A model generated the notes under the pieces. The model made no database searches, was not told where the DNA came from, and saw nothing but the letters and a program-made list of their open reading frames with translations. 64,000 nt of DNA from Providencia alcalifaciens (GTDB lineage Bacteria > Pseudomonadota > Gammaproteobacteria > Enterobacterales > Enterobacteriaceae). Shown in pieces: positions 1 to 10,741 of the stretch. The stretch is from the NCBI GenBank assembly GCA_025961275.1, contig JAOQNJ010000001.1, positions 3,927,353-3,991,352 of the forward strand, written 5' to 3'. Position 1 is the stretch's first letter, and the number at the start of each line of letters is the position of its first letter. A program made the translations under genes and the position numbers.

Positions 1-115
1 TAAAAGAACAGGGGATTACATTGGCCTGTTTAGATATTTTTATTAGTGTTATCTGATTAGTATTAAAGTTAACTTATATCGTATTAAATGAAGTAAATAG
101 CATAAGGACAATAGT

Positions 116-1298
116 ATGAAATGGAAATTTAGAATTGGTGCGGTTATGGGAAATGCACTCGAATATTATGATATTGCTATATTTGCGGCTATCTCAACCT
201 ATTTGAGTGCAGAATTAGAACGACAAGGATATTCGCAAGCAACCGAAATGGTTTGGGGAATTTTTGCTTTACGTTTTATTATCCGGCCTATCGGTGGGTA
301 TGTAATAGGACGTTATGCAGATAGAGTCGGTAACAAATCAGCGTTAATTCTGACAAGTTTGATTACCGGAACTGCAACACTGTGCATGGCATTATTACCT
401 ATTGAATTATTAGGCGCTTATACACCCGTTGCTATTTTGATTTTACAGATGGCTCTTTCTTTCAGCTTTGCAGGTGAGTATCCTTCATTGATTACCTATT
501 TATTTAATCATGCAAAAAGCAATGAGCGAGCGCGAGTTTCATCATTAGTTGTTGGTAGTTCAATGGTTGGCGTGATTACTTTGTTGGGATTCGTTTTTAT
601 TCTAGAGCATATATTAGATACCAATACTATGCAGAGTATCGGTTGGCGTATTCCTTTATTATTCGGCCTTGTGAATATCTTGATTAGTTTTTTTGGTTTA
701 GATTGATATTACCCGAACAATTAGAGATAAAAAAAAGTTATTCTATTAATTGGAGACAGGTTTTTTATATTATTTTACTGACAGTACCTGGTTCAGTTAT
801 TTTTTATTCACAAAACATTTCATCATCACTTATTTTGAAATATTTAAATGTGGGTGAATTAAAGAGTATCTACGTAATTGCATTCGCAATTTTATTGTTA
901 TTACTTATGTTAATTTGTGGATGGTTTACGGATAAATATAGTTCGTCAAAAAGAATATTCAATTATGGTGTTGTAGGAATGGTTGTCCTTTCCGCACCGC
1001 TTTATTTTGCAATGCATAGCGATGTTATAGAAGTAATTCTGTTAGCACAGCTTATGATGACAATTTATGCTGCAATGATCCTATGCAATTCTTCATGGGT
1101 ACTCGCGCAAGCAGCCAATGTGGAAGCCACTACGCAGGTTTAGGCTATAACATAGCATCGACAATAGTTGGAGGTTTAACACCTTTAATTATCAGTTATC
1201 TTCTGGATATTCACTTAGTTTATGTCGGTGCTTTTGTTGCTTTATGTGGCCTTACGTTGCTGTTGTCATACAAGTTACCAAAGCCTCAAATAGCATAG
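116..1298 (+). pseudogene. MFS transporter pseudogene, tandem copy 1 (two frameshifts)
   Basis: Three overlapping reading frames together encode one MFS transporter of about 395 residues, similar to the metabolite:H+ symporter group. The MFS signature between TM2 and TM3 is intact (RPIGGYVIGRYADRVG, about residues 57-72). The first break is at a run of seven T near 690. Changing the run to five or eight restores a frame that aligns with copy 2 (ISFWFR-like residues). The second break is near 1135-1143, where one missing base turns the expected GLGYNIAS continuation into a stop. Copy 2 starts 141 bases downstream and is nearly identical over its first 130 residues. Substrate unknown. No intact full-length product is possible without frameshifting. 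Confidence 0.8.
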
Positions 1299-1438
1299 CG
1301 TATTGATAAATCATCTACAAAATAATTCAAGTTGCTGAGAGTTTTTACCAGCAACTTAAATTATGGGAGATAAACCGGTTTATTGAAATGTAAAGAGTCA
1401 CAGCATTCCGAGCTTCAATATAAAACAAGGAATTAGCG

Positions 1439-2626
1439 ATGAAATGGAAATTCAGATTTGGTGCGGTATTAGGTAATATGCTGGAATACTATGACGTTGC
1501 AGTATTTGCGGCTATCTCAACCTATTTGAGTGCAGAGTTAGAACGACAAGGATATTCACAAGCAACCGAAATGGTCTGGGGGATTTTTGCTTTACGTTTT
1601 ATTATCCGGCCTATCGGTGGGTATGTAATAGGCCGTTATGCCGATAGAGTCGGTAAAAAGTCAGCGTTAATTCTGACAAGTTTGATTACAGGAACTGCAA
1701 CACTGTGCATGGCATTATTACCGATTCAACTACTTGGTGCTTATACGCCACTCGTCATCTTAGTGATACAAATGGCGCTATCTTTTAGTTTTGCGGGTGA
1801 ATATCCATCATTAATTACTTATCTACTTAATGGTGCTGCATCTAATCAGCGCTCGAGGATAGCCACTCTGCCGCCTGCTGGTGCCATATTGGGCGTCATC
1901 ATTTCACTTGGATTAGTTTTACTATTAGAGCGAACATTAACGCCTGAAATGATGCAAGCGTTTGGCTGGCGTATCCCTTTATTGTTTGGTGTTGTTAATA
2001 TTGCCATTAGCTTCTGGTTTAGGGCAAGATTACCAAATCACCCAGTAGTGCAAAGCGGTTATCGGCCTATAAATTGGTATCGTTCATTCCATGTTTTTTT
2101 ACTGGGTGTGCCTGCAACGCTTACCTTTTATGCCCAAAATATTTCCTCATCAGTCATCGTTGAGCATTTGAATATAGGTGCACTAAAGAGTGTATATGCA
2201 ATTCTAACCTCTAGCTGATTATTAATTATCATGGTGATTTGTGCATGGCTAACAGATAAATACATTTCATCAATAAAAATATTTAATATTGGTGTTGCTG
2301 GATTAGTGATTTTCTCTATCTCGTTATATTACATAATGAGTAATGGAATTATTGAATTAATCATTATTGCGCAGCTTATTATGACTATTTTTTTAGCAAT
2401 GATAATGTGTAACGTAGCTGACAAGATTGTAACTGCTGCTGATGGGCAAACAACGACGTTAAGTATCGGTTTTAATTTTACGGCAATTTTTGTCGGGGGA
2501 TTAACACTATTGATAATAAGTTATTTATCTGGATTTAATTTAATTTATGTTGGTATGTTTTTAGCGTTATTTAGTTTAACAGTGCTACTATCAAGTAAAC
2601 TATCGAGTAATATATCATTGCAGTAA
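1439..2626 (+). pseudogene. MFS transporter pseudogene, tandem copy 2 (in-frame stop)
   Basis: This is the second copy of the same transporter, with the same start context (MKWKFRFGAV). The frame is continuous for 395 codons except for one TGA at 2216-2218. The part after the stop is in the same frame and aligns with copy 1 (the TGA falls opposite a Leu in the membrane stretch before VICAW). It is therefore a nonsense mutation, not a frameshift. The first 259 residues would give about eight of twelve membrane helices, unlikely to be functional. Identity with copy 1 is highest in the N-terminal half, which fits duplication or gene conversion. Substrate not identifiable. Confidence 0.8.
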
Positions 2627-2891
2627 TTATTTTTAATATATTTGAATGGGGTGATGTTTAAATATTTTGGCGTATGGGTAGTAATTTTTATATCTAATAA
2701 TGCAAGTTTCATTTATTTAATAAGTAAAATTATCGCTATTAATATAGAAAGTTCTTTTCCTTTAGTTTGTTAGGGTGTGAGTAATCATTTTATTTTAGTG
2801 TGGTAAGTGTATTTTGTGATATATCACGATGATAACTTTCGCGTAAAACATATTTTTTAAGATAGATAAAACCAATAATATAAGGAATGTT

Positions 2892-3665
2892 ATGGATATT
2901 GAAAATACTGTCATAGAAAAAATTGTAATGATTTTAAAAATAACTTTATTAATCATTTTGATTGGAATGATATAGATGTCACTTATTCCCGTATGGATAT
3001 ATGCGCTAAAGTTATTCATGGCGTATCAAGTAATTATGAATGGATGTTAACGTATTGGGGGATGATTTAGATCTGTTAATCAGTGAAAGGCTGACGGCGG
3101 GTATTCAATATTGGAATAACTATTCACAAGCGCATGCAGACGCTTTATCTAAGACACATAAAAATGCATTGAAATTGGATTTTTGTAATCAATATGGGAA
3201 TGTATTTGAAATCACTTCAATTAATTCTAAAACACAATTATCAATGGAGGATTTGTTAGCTATTTATAAACATCGTTCTTCAATTGCTGATTATATTCAC
3301 ACGACATGGGAACAAAATGAGAAATTATTTTACCTCTCAGGGCCGAAATTGCCTTGCCTTTAGCCGTATTGCAACCAATAGAGGAACAGTCGATTGAGTC
3401 ATTCGATATTCAACAATATATGCGTTTTGGTAATATCTGTTTTACCCGTGAAGAGATCATGACTATCCGGCTTCTACTGTCAAATTGTCAACTTTCAGAA
3501 ATTAGTGTTATTCAAGGATGTTCTGAAGATATTGAAAATGAAAGAATTCAAAAAATTAAAGATAAACTCGATTGTCCCTATGTAACTGATAACAGGTTAT
3601 TTAATGTATTAAAAGAGCAGGGGATAACACTGCCTTGCTTGGAAACATTAGTACGTTATCCGTAG
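2892..3665 (+). pseudogene. LuxR-family transcriptional regulator pseudogene
   Basis: Joining three frames gives one protein of about 250 residues. The ATG at 2892 opens MDIENTVIEKIVMILK, then another frame continues NNFINHFDWNDIDVTYSRMD (to about 3045), then the frame containing GDDLDLLISERLTAGIQYWN (to about 3350), and finally a frame ending at 3665. The last part has the spacing of a LuxR-type helix-turn-helix (FTREEIMTIRLLL, then LSEISVIQGCS). The N-terminal part looks like a small sensor domain. At least three frameshifts are needed, so this is a decayed gene. I assign the family from the C-terminal pattern only; the ligand and targets are unknown. Confidence 0.55.
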
Positions 3666-3827
3666 TTGCTTTGACATTAAAGCGATTGATATGTAATGCC
3701 AATATCAATCGCTTACTGTACTTATCCTGGCATTGAACCAATTGCAGGATAATTTACGCAAGCTACATCCTGTAGCAACTAGCACAATTATTTTCGGTAT
3801 AGGGTGTGAAATGTAACACACATAAGA

Positions 3828-3857
3828 AACCAGTGGCTAGTGATATAGCCACTGGTT
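3828..3857. terminator. Hairpin terminator between luxR-like remnant and frdD
   Basis: A perfect 11-bp inverted repeat (AACCAGTGGCT / AGCCACTGGTT) with an 8-base loop sits 38 bases past the frdD stop. A short AT-rich tail lies on both sides, so it probably ends transcription of frdABCD and could act in both directions. Confidence 0.65.
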
Positions 3858-3895
3858 AATTTTATTTCCTGCAAGTAACTGTTCTAACTATGCAA

Positions 3896-4249
3896 TTACA
3901 GTGTGAATACACCGATAACTGAAATCACAGAAATAATTGCTGAGGCACCATAGAAAACCCATTTTGACGCAGGGACATGCACTTTAAAATCATGCAGTGT
4001 GTGGTGAATGCGGTGCATACCACACCATACTGGCAAAATGATCATCAGTAGTAGGAAAATGCGGCCGATAAAGCTTGAACAAAATGCAAGGATGCGTTCA
4101 TAGCTTAACATATCAGGTGCAACACCCAGTGGGATCAAAATCCCGAGAAGTAGGATGATGACTGGGCCAACAATCGCACTCCACATACCACCTGCACCAA
4201 ATAATCCCCAGAAAATCGGTTCATCGGAACGTTTAGGCGTTAGGTTCAT
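3896..4249 (-). CDS. frdD: Fumarate reductase membrane anchor subunit D
   Basis: 117 residues with three hydrophobic helices. It matches the E. coli FrdD length and pattern ([20 protein letters not shown] near the N-terminus, WCGMHRIHH in the middle). With FrdC it anchors FrdAB to the inner membrane and forms the menaquinol site that feeds fumarate respiration. It is the last gene of frdABCD, 15 bases after frdC, and is followed by a hairpin terminator. Confidence 0.96.
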   Translation of the reverse strand: MNLTPKRSDEPIFWGLFGAGGMWSAIVGPVIILLLGILIPLGVAPDMLSYERILAFCSSFIGRIFLLLMIILPVWCGMHRIHHTLHDFKVHVPASKWVFYGASAIISVISVIGVFTL

Positions 4250-4264
4250 CAGATTCTCCTTAGA

Positions 4265-4660
4265 TTAAAATACGAGTGCAATAGCTAAAATAGCTACGGT
4301 AACCACAATCGTTAATGCCCAAAAGCCTTTAACAATTGGCTCCTCTGGCATTTTTTTGTCTTTAACAATAATACAGACTGCTTTCGGTGCGAGCTTAAAC
4401 CATGTTGAGGTGTGCAGCAGCGTGGCAGCTAGTGTAATAATGTTAATGATAAGAACGATAGGGTTGTGTAGGAAAGCAACGAAGCCTTCCCATGATTCTG
4501 GGCCAGCTTTGAGTGCAAACACGCCATACAGCACAAGTAGACTGAACCAAACTTGCAGTACAGATGTGCTCTCACGCATGATATAAAAGCGATAAAAACC
4601 AAGCTTCTGCCACCAGTCGCCTTTCATTTCTCTGACATAGGGCTTACGTTTTGTTGTCAT
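4265..4660 (-). CDS. frdC: Fumarate reductase membrane anchor subunit C
   Basis: 131 residues, the usual FrdC length, with three membrane helices. The N-terminal [20 protein letters not shown] is typical; the Glu in VREMKGDWW corresponds to the residue implicated in quinol binding in E. coli. It is third in the operon, 14 bases after frdB, and should be cotranscribed with it. Confidence 0.96.
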   Translation of the reverse strand: MTTKRKPYVREMKGDWWQKLGFYRFYIMRESTSVLQVWFSLLVLYGVFALKAGPESWEGFVAFLHNPIVLIINIITLAATLLHTSTWFKLAPKAVCIIVKDKKMPEEPIVKGFWALTIVVTVAILAIALVF

Positions 4661-4674
4661 GACTTCAATTCTCC

Positions 4675-5409
4675 TTATCGTGGCTTCAGCATGGCGATAA
4701 CAAGGTCTTGCGCACTGGCAGCTTTACCTTGTTGGATTGCGGCAGCAGGGTCGACATGCTTAGGACAGACTTCAGAGCAGTAGCCTACAAACGTACAGCT
4801 CCAGACACCGTTATCACCATTTAACAATGGCATACGCTCTTTAGCACCGTGATCACGGTTATCCAGATTGTAGCGCTCTGCGAGTGTAATTGCGGCTGGT
4901 CCCAAGAACTCTGGGTTAAGGCCAAATTGTGGGCAAGCGGAGTAGCACAAGCCACAGTTAATACAGCCAGAGAACTGATGGTATTTTGCCATCTGTGCTG
5001 GAGTCTGTTTATTTGGACCATCAGACGGTTTGCGATCATTACCAATAATGTAAGGTTTGATAGCTTCTAAGCGTTCGATAAAGTGAGTCATATCGACCAC
5101 TAAGTCGCGCTCGATAGGGAAGTTACCTAACGGCTCAACTTTCATTCCTTCAGGATATTCACGCAGGAATGTTTTACACGCCAGTTTTGGTACACTATCA
5201 ACCATCATGCCGCATGAGCCACAAATCGCCATACGGCATGACCAACGGTAAGAAAGATCAGGTGCAAGGTTATCTTTGATATAACCTAAAGCATCCAGCA
5301 ACGAGGTTTGCTCATCATAAGGGACATCATATGCCACTAAATGGGGCTCATTATCCGTTTCTGGATTGTAGCGCATGATCTCCATTTTTAAGTGTTTCAT
5401 ATCATCCAT
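4675..5409 (-). CDS. frdB: Fumarate reductase iron-sulfur subunit B
   Basis: 244 residues from the ATG that begins [11 protein letters not shown], the same length as E. coli FrdB; a longer in-frame start upstream lies inside frdA and is unlikely. The N-terminal ferredoxin domain has the [2Fe-2S] cysteines ([10 protein letters not shown] and a later Cys). The C-terminal domain carries the cysteine sets for [4Fe-4S] and [3Fe-4S] clusters ([12 protein letters not shown] and [12 protein letters not shown]). It passes electrons from quinol at FrdCD to FAD in FrdA. Its start overlaps the frdA stop by 8 bases, indicating translational coupling. Confidence 0.97.
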   Translation of the reverse strand: MDDMKHLKMEIMRYNPETDNEPHLVAYDVPYDEQTSLLDALGYIKDNLAPDLSYRWSCRMAICGSCGMMVDSVPKLACKTFLREYPEGMKVEPLGNFPIERDLVVDMTHFIERLEAIKPYIIGNDRKPSDGPNKQTPAQMAKYHQFSGCINCGLCYSACPQFGLNPEFLGPAAITLAERYNLDNRDHGAKERMPLLNGDNGVWSCTFVGYCSEVCPKHVDPAAAIQQGKAASAQDLVIAMLKPR

Positions 5410-7198
5410 TAGCTTGCTCCTTCTTTGCCTTGTCTTGAGCTTCAGCTTCTGCACCATAAACACGTTTTGCTGGCTGAGATTTTGTAATCTTCACATCACT
5501 GTATTCTAGGCGAGGAGTGCCTTCAGGGTTATAGAATGTCAATGTGTGTTTCAAGAAATTCACATCATCGCGCTCAGTACAACCTTCGTCGAGACGTTGG
5601 TGTGCACCACGGGATTCTTTACGATTAATCGCTGAATGCGCCATACACTCTGCAACATCCAAGCCAAATCCTAGCTCGATGGTGTAAAGTAGGTCGGTAT
5701 TGAATACGCTACTGTGGTCGGTAATTTCCACATGCTTGAAGCGTTCTTTCAACTCAGCAATCTTATCAACGGTTTTTTGCATTAATTCAGGAGTACGGTA
5801 AATACCGCAACCTTCTTCCATTGATAATCCCATTTCATCGCGGATTTTAGACCAGCTTTCTTTACCTTTTTGGTTCAGAAGTTTGTTTAGATTATCTTCA
5901 ATATCACGAGTGCGTGCTTCAATAGCATTTGCGTTAGCTAGTGTTGCTTCAGCGGTATGTTTTGCTGCTTGTTCGCCCGCAAGGCGACCAAATACCACTA
6001 ATTCAGCTAATGAGTTAGAACCCAAACGGTTCGCACCGTGCAGACCGACTGATGAACATTCACCCACGGCAAACAAGCCTTTGATACGGGTTTCACAGTT
6101 ATGATCAGTTTCGATACCCCCCATTGTATAGTGAGCCGTTGGGCGAACAGGGATTGGATCAGTCACAGGGTCAACACCCACGTAAGCTTTTGCTAATTCA
6201 CAAATAAACGGTAGACGCTCATGCAATTTTTCTGCACCGAGGTGGCGAAGGTCAAGATACACCACATCACCACGATGAGTGCTAATAGTGCGGCCTGCAC
6301 GCCATTCGTGCCAGAAGGCTTGTGAAACTTTGTCTCGAGGACCCAGTTCCATATATTTATTTTCAGGTTTTCCGAGTGGGGTTTCTGGTCCCATTCCGTA
6401 ATCTTGCAGATAGCGGTAGCCATCTTTGTTGACGAGGATACCACCTTCACCACGGCAGCCTTCGGTCATCAAGATCCCTGAACCAGGTAAACCCGTTGGA
6501 TGATATTGAACAAATTCCATATCACGCAGTGGGACACCATGGCGGAAAGCCATACCCATACCATCACCTGTCACAATACCGCCGTTGGTATTGTAGCGGT
6601 AAACGCGTCCTGCACCACCTGTAGCCATAATGATAGAATTAGCTCGAATTTGAACTTTGGAGCCCTCCATCATATTCAGAGCAACAAGGCCGCGAACTTG
6701 TCCTTCGTCGACGATGATATCGAGAACAAAATGTTCATCAAAACGTTGAATTTGAGGGTATTTTAATGATGTTTGGAAAAGGGTATGGAGCATATGGAAG
6801 CCGGTCTTATCGGCAGCAAACCAAGTACGTTCAATTTTCATTCCACCAAAGCGGCGAACGTTGACTGAACCATCGGGTTTACGGCTCCATGGGCAGCCCC
6901 ACAGTTCCAGTTGGGTCATCTCTGTTGGGCAGTGTTCGACGAAATATTCGACGACATCCTGCTCACAAAGCCAGTCTCCACCAGAAACCGTATCATTAAA
7001 ATGATAGTCGTAGGAGTCATGGGCCTGAGTAACTGCGGCTGATCCCCCCTCTGCGGCCACAGTATGGCTACGCATTGGGTAAACTTTTGAGATCAAAGCA
7101 ATCTTGATGTTGGGATTTGCTTCTGCGGCAGCAATCGCTGCACGTAAGCCTGCGCCCCCGGCCCCGATAATCGCTAAATCGGCATTGAAGGTTTGCAC
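5402..7198 (-). CDS. frdA: Fumarate reductase flavoprotein subunit A
   Basis: 598 residues. The N-terminal dinucleotide fold ([12 protein letters not shown]) is followed by His45 in [10 protein letters not shown], the histidine that covalently binds FAD in this family. The catalytic region is present ([43 protein letters not shown]). It reduces fumarate to succinate at the cytoplasmic face in anaerobic respiration. First gene of frdABCD. The upstream region is shared with divergent epmA, as in E. coli. FNR control is expected from the family, but I could not assign a convincing site. Confidence 0.97.
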   Translation of the reverse strand: MQTFNADLAIIGAGGAGLRAAIAAAEANPNIKIALISKVYPMRSHTVAAEGGSAAVTQAHDSYDYHFNDTVSGGDWLCEQDVVEYFVEHCPTEMTQLELWGCPWSRKPDGSVNVRRFGGMKIERTWFAADKTGFHMLHTLFQTSLKYPQIQRFDEHFVLDIIVDEGQVRGLVALNMMEGSKVQIRANSIIMATGGAGRVYRYNTNGGIVTGDGMGMAFRHGVPLRDMEFVQYHPTGLPGSGILMTEGCRGEGGILVNKDGYRYLQDYGMGPETPLGKPENKYMELGPRDKVSQAFWHEWRAGRTISTHRGDVVYLDLRHLGAEKLHERLPFICELAKAYVGVDPVTDPIPVRPTAHYTMGGIETDHNCETRIKGLFAVGECSSVGLHGANRLGSNSLAELVVFGRLAGEQAAKHTAEATLANANAIEARTRDIEDNLNKLLNQKGKESWSKIRDEMGLSMEEGCGIYRTPELMQKTVDKIAELKERFKHVEITDHSSVFNTDLLYTIELGFGLDVAECMAHSAINRKESRGAHQRLDEGCTERDDVNFLKHTLTFYNPEGTPRLEYSDVKITKSQPAKRVYGAEAEAQDKAKKEQANG

Positions 7199-7999
7199 TG
7201 CGCTTCTCCATTGTTCAAGTGTAAATTGATAAATTCTGTTAAATACTTTTGATACTTAGCTATTGGTTTGTCAGTACCACTCAATGTGATACTGCAAAAT
7301 CGTTCTTTTTTAATAGTAAATAATATAATAGCTAATAATGACTTATCATGCTGTGAATTATAGCGAATCATGTTCAGGATAAATTTGATATAGAGGGGGG
7401 TTTTAGGCAATTTAACGTATAAAGTGTGATCTATGCCAAGATTTTATCAATTGTTTTTTCATGAGTAGCATTTTAAGTTTGATAAGCAACAATAAAACGT
7501 AAATTCAAATGATTACCATTATTCTTAAGCAAAGGCTCAGTGTTTAAAACTCTTTTAAAGATGGGGCTTAGATGGAAATAAAGTGAATAATAGCAAAAAT
7601 TTTATTGAATTATTTTGTTCATTCTGAATATTCAGTCACAAATTAAATTCATTGTTATTGGCTATTTGTTTTTATTTTTTGATATATCAGGTTAAACCTT
7701 TATTTAGAAAAATTTAAAGAGAAATTCAAATAACATTGGATTAACATCACATAAGAAATAATCATGCTTTTGATTTCAAAATTCAACCCAGTATACCCGT
7801 TGTGAAAACGTTTTTGCCTAATTGTTGAAAGCAGGGGATAATCACGCATTATTTGCCTCACTTTGTTGTTTTTTTGTTAATTTGTGGGTGTGGTAACCTT
7901 AATATCAAAAGCAAGCAGCATTAGATTAGTGTGAATGCATTGTTTGTCATACAAGAGATGAGTAAACTGCGTGACTATGTTTATTTTGGAGTTATTTTA
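7199..7999. promoter_or_regulatory. Divergent frdA/epmA intergenic region
   Basis: About 800 bases without a supported gene, very AT-rich, between two divergent operons. It should hold the frd promoter (minus) and the epmA promoter (plus). Half-site-like FNR words such as TTGATAA occur (about 7479 on plus), but none has a good second half. I see no conserved RNA or repeat. Confidence 0.4.
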
Positions 8000-8977
8000 A
8001 TGAGTGAAGTAGCGGACTGGCAACCAAGCGCACCCATCGCTAATCTGTTACAGCGGGCAAAGATTATTGCTGAAATCAGACGTTTTTTTACTGAACGCTG
8101 TGTACTTGAGGTTGAAACTCCTGCAATGAGTCAGGCAACCATCACTGACATCCATCTTGTCCCTTTTAATACACGTTTTGTAGGACCTGGTGCTGCACAA
8201 GGGATCGATCTCTATTTGATGACGAGCCCTGAATACCATATGAAGCGTTTGCTAGCTGCTGGCAGTGGGCCAATCTACCAACTCTGTCGTAGTTTTCGTA
8301 ATGAAGAATCCGGACGACATCATAACCCTGAATTTACGATGCTAGAGTGGTATCGTCCGCATTATGATATGTATCGTTTAATTAATGAGGTCGATGACTT
8401 ACTCCAGCAAGTGCTCGATTGTGAAAGTGCTGAATTACTTTCTTATCAACAAGCATTTTTGCGCCATTTAGACATTGATCCGCTTTCAGCTGAAAAATGT
8501 GAATTAAGAGAAGTTGCTGCGCGTTTAGATTTGAGTAATGTGGCTGATCGAGAAGAAGATAGAGACATTCTGTTGCAATTACTTTTCACGATGGGTGTTG
8601 AGCCGCATATTGGACAAGAAAAACCTGCGGTTGTTTATCATTTTCCCGCAACTCAAGCCTCTTTAGCAGAGATTAGTACTGAAGATCATCGTGTAGCAGA
8701 GCGCTTTGAGGTTTACTTCAAAGGAATGGAACTGGCTAATGGTTTCCGTGAATTAACAGATGCGAGCGAGCAACGTCAACGTTTCGAACAAGATAATCGC
8801 CGACGTGCTGCAATGGACCTACCTGTCCATCCTATTGATGAATATCTTTTAGCTGCATTGGAACACGGATTACCAGAGTGTTCTGGCGTTGCATTAGGGG
8901 TCGATCGCCTAATTATGTTGGCATTAAATGCCAATAAGATCAGCGAGGTTATTGCGTTTCCCGTCACAATTGCCTAA
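8000..8977 (+). CDS. epmA: Elongation factor P--(R)-beta-lysine ligase
   Basis: 325 residues from the ATG at 8000 ([10 protein letters not shown]), preceded by GGAG at suitable spacing; an upstream in-frame ATG would add 23 residues not found in the family. It is a class II lysyl-tRNA synthetase-like catalytic core without the anticodon-binding domain. Motif 2 ([15 protein letters not shown]) and motif 3 ([12 protein letters not shown]) are intact. It attaches (R)-beta-lysine to a conserved lysine of EF-P, which relieves ribosome stalling at polyproline. Same divergent position beside frd as in E. coli. Confidence 0.96.
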   Translation: MSEVADWQPSAPIANLLQRAKIIAEIRRFFTERCVLEVETPAMSQATITDIHLVPFNTRFVGPGAAQGIDLYLMTSPEYHMKRLLAAGSGPIYQLCRSFRNEESGRHHNPEFTMLEWYRPHYDMYRLINEVDDLLQQVLDCESAELLSYQQAFLRHLDIDPLSAEKCELREVAARLDLSNVADREEDRDILLQLLFTMGVEPHIGQEKPAVVYHFPATQASLAEISTEDHRVAERFEVYFKGMELANGFRELTDASEQRQRFEQDNRRRAAMDLPVHPIDEYLLAALEHGLPECSGVALGVDRLIMLALNANKISEVIAFPVTIA

Positions 8978-8980
8978 TCT

Positions 8981-9097
8981 CCGTCATACTTCGTGTTATC
9001 TCGTTGTTGACTGCACTCAGCTACCCAAGTCACATACTTATGTATGCTCCTTGGGATAGCTTCATTTGTCGCCTAGATATAACCCGAATTATTTAGG
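8981..9097 (+). repeat. ERIC-like repeat, copy 1 of a tandem pair
   Basis: It begins CCGTCATACTTC and contains the diagnostic core AAGTCACATACTTATGTATG and the end GAATTATTTAGG. These match the enterobacterial repetitive intergenic consensus. It starts 3 bases after the epmA stop. Confidence 0.8.
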
Positions 9098-9107
9098 AGG
9101 ATCTCCC

Positions 9108-9228
9108 CGTCATACTCCGAGCTGTCTCGTTGTTAGCTGCATTCGCTCACGCTAGTCACATACTTGTGTATGCTCCTAGCTATTTGCTTATTTGTCGCCT
9201 AGGTACAGCTCGAATTATTTAGGGTATA
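9108..9228 (+). repeat. ERIC-like repeat, copy 2 of a tandem pair
   Basis: A second copy in the same orientation 10 bases later (CCGTCATACTCCGAG, then AGTCACATACTTGTGTATG, ending TTTAGGGTATAT). It is diverged from copy 1 at many positions, so the duplication is not recent. Confidence 0.8.
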
Positions 9229-9243
9229 TGCATGGGGAATATT

Positions 9244-9690
9244 GGTTCTGTCGCATAGATTTAGCTTATGCGCTGCAATTCGGTTTTTTCGCAAAACCAT
9301 TCGACATCACAAGAAACCTGAAATTGTGGCTACCGATAAAAGTTGAGCTAACAGGGTATCCCTAGAGATGCTCAACATGAATAAGCCCGAAGAGTAAGGG
9401 ACCGTTATTCGACAAAGTAAATATCTCAATAATTTGATAGAGCAAGATCATCTCAATACTAAACGTCGAATACGTCCGATGTTAAGCCTTAAGTCTTTTC
9501 GATGAGCTCAAACGATTTTAGCAGGGTATATTAAATATAGGTCTCTTGTCGATATAGAGCATTGAGCAAAGGGTAATTTCAGTCACCTAAAAAGCGATAT
9601 TAACACGGGTAGAAATGTTTTATTGGCTGATAATTTAATTAATCACCAGCACCTATTAGGCTAACTTTATTATGTCGATGCGACGGAACC
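9244..9690 (+). mobile_element. IS6-family insertion sequence remnant
   Basis: The terminal inverted repeats GGTTCTGTCGCAT (9244) and its partner at 9678-9690 (GGTTCCGTCGCAT on the other strand) enclose 447 bases. Broken plus-strand frames read KPEIVATDK and YLNNLIEQDH...KRRIRPML...KSFR, which is the C-terminal DDE region of IS6-family transposases. The N-terminal half is missing and stops interrupt the rest. I see no target-site duplication. Confidence 0.75.
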
Positions 9691-9702
9691 GATTCAAGGG
9701 AA

Positions 9703-10602
9703 TTAGTCTAATTTGAGTGAACGTTTCATCGATTGTTTAGCTGTATTCAAATGGTTTCGTAGTTCATTCATTGCTTGTAAGTCACTATGGCTGACCATAG
9801 CACTCAAAATAGCCATATGCTCCTCTATTGCCAAAACATTGCGTTCACGAAGATCACTATCATCCCATTGATAATGAAAATGAAATATAATCGTTACCAT
9901 ATTTAATGACTGTTCAAAAAAAGGATTTTCTGCAGCAGAAAGCAACAGTGAATGGAATTTACGGTCTAGTTCAGAAAAAGTGCGATAATTATCAACGACC
10001 GTTTTTCTCAGTTGGCGATGTTGAAATAATAACTCTTTTGCCTGCACCCAACGCTTATCATCCGCAGGTAAATTCATAAATCGAGTTAATGCATGAGTTT
10101 CAAGTAATTCTCGTAACTCAAATAGTTTCTCTGCATAATCTTGTTCAAATGTTTTTAAATTCCAGAGCCCACGCCGTAAATTTTTAATTAAATTGTACTG
10201 AGAGAATTGCAGTAAAAATTCCCGCACAACAACAGAGCTAACATTTGCCTTATGGGCAAGTTGTAATTCGGTAAAATTATCGCCCGGTTTCAGCTCTCCT
10301 TGTTGAATTAATTTATAAAAAAAAGATTCAAATTCAGTTAACTGAATATCAGGTAACTCTACAATTGTATCAAGTAAGTCGTCATCATTAGGTTCTCTAA
10401 TGATGACGTAATCATTACCGATATTTTGTAAAATTTCCTGCTCTGCAAGGTAATTTAAAACATGGCGCACTGTTGTTCGACTGACATTATACATGTCAGC
10501 AAGGAGTGATTGGGATGGTAACGGCGAGCGAATATATTGATGCCGAATAGCATCTATAAATTGATTGATGACCTTATGACGTAAATTTTGAGTTCTTGCC
10601 AT
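9703..10602 (-). CDS. lgoR: L-galactonate utilisation regulator, GntR family
   Basis: 299 residues, closely resembling E. coli LgoR (YjjM). An N-terminal winged helix (PSQSLLADMYNVSRTTVRHVL) is followed by a second winged-helix-like segment and a FCD-type ligand domain (FELRELLETHALTRF; DRKFHSLLLSAAENPFFEQ). In E. coli LgoR controls the lgo genes; here it lies at the end of uxaB-lgoD on the same strand, separated from uxaB by 139 bases. Its own promoter is possible in that gap. Confidence 0.88.
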   Translation of the reverse strand: MARTQNLRHKVINQFIDAIRHQYIRSPLPSQSLLADMYNVSRTTVRHVLNYLAEQEILQNIGNDYVIIREPNDDDLLDTIVELPDIQLTEFESFFYKLIQQGELKPGDNFTELQLAHKANVSSVVVREFLLQFSQYNLIKNLRRGLWNLKTFEQDYAEKLFELRELLETHALTRFMNLPADDKRWVQAKELLFQHRQLRKTVVDNYRTFSELDRKFHSLLLSAAENPFFEQSLNMVTIIFHFHYQWDDSDLRERNVLAIEEHMAILSAMVSHSDLQAMNELRNHLNTAKQSMKRSLKLD

Positions 10603-10741
10603 TGCGATATTTAAAATTCCAGTTTATAGGCTATCAATCTTAACCATTTTACGGTGAGCGCATAATGATATAGAGTAACAAGAAATGTCTGTGTGCCACT
10701 TAATCGAACAGTAAAGCAGCACAACAGACTAAATGCTAATA

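Noticed and set aside
2795-3019. 74-codon minus-strand frame with hydrophobic stretch
   Set aside because: It is antisense to the start of the LuxR-like pseudogene; the hydrophobicity reflects AT-rich DNA.
7174-7410. 78-codon minus-strand frame upstream of frdA
   Set aside because: It overlaps the frdA start in another frame and has no recognisable feature or ribosome site.
7430-7500. FNR-like words upstream of frdA
   Set aside because: Half-sites such as TTGAT occur, but no full TTGAT-N4-ATCAA site is visible.
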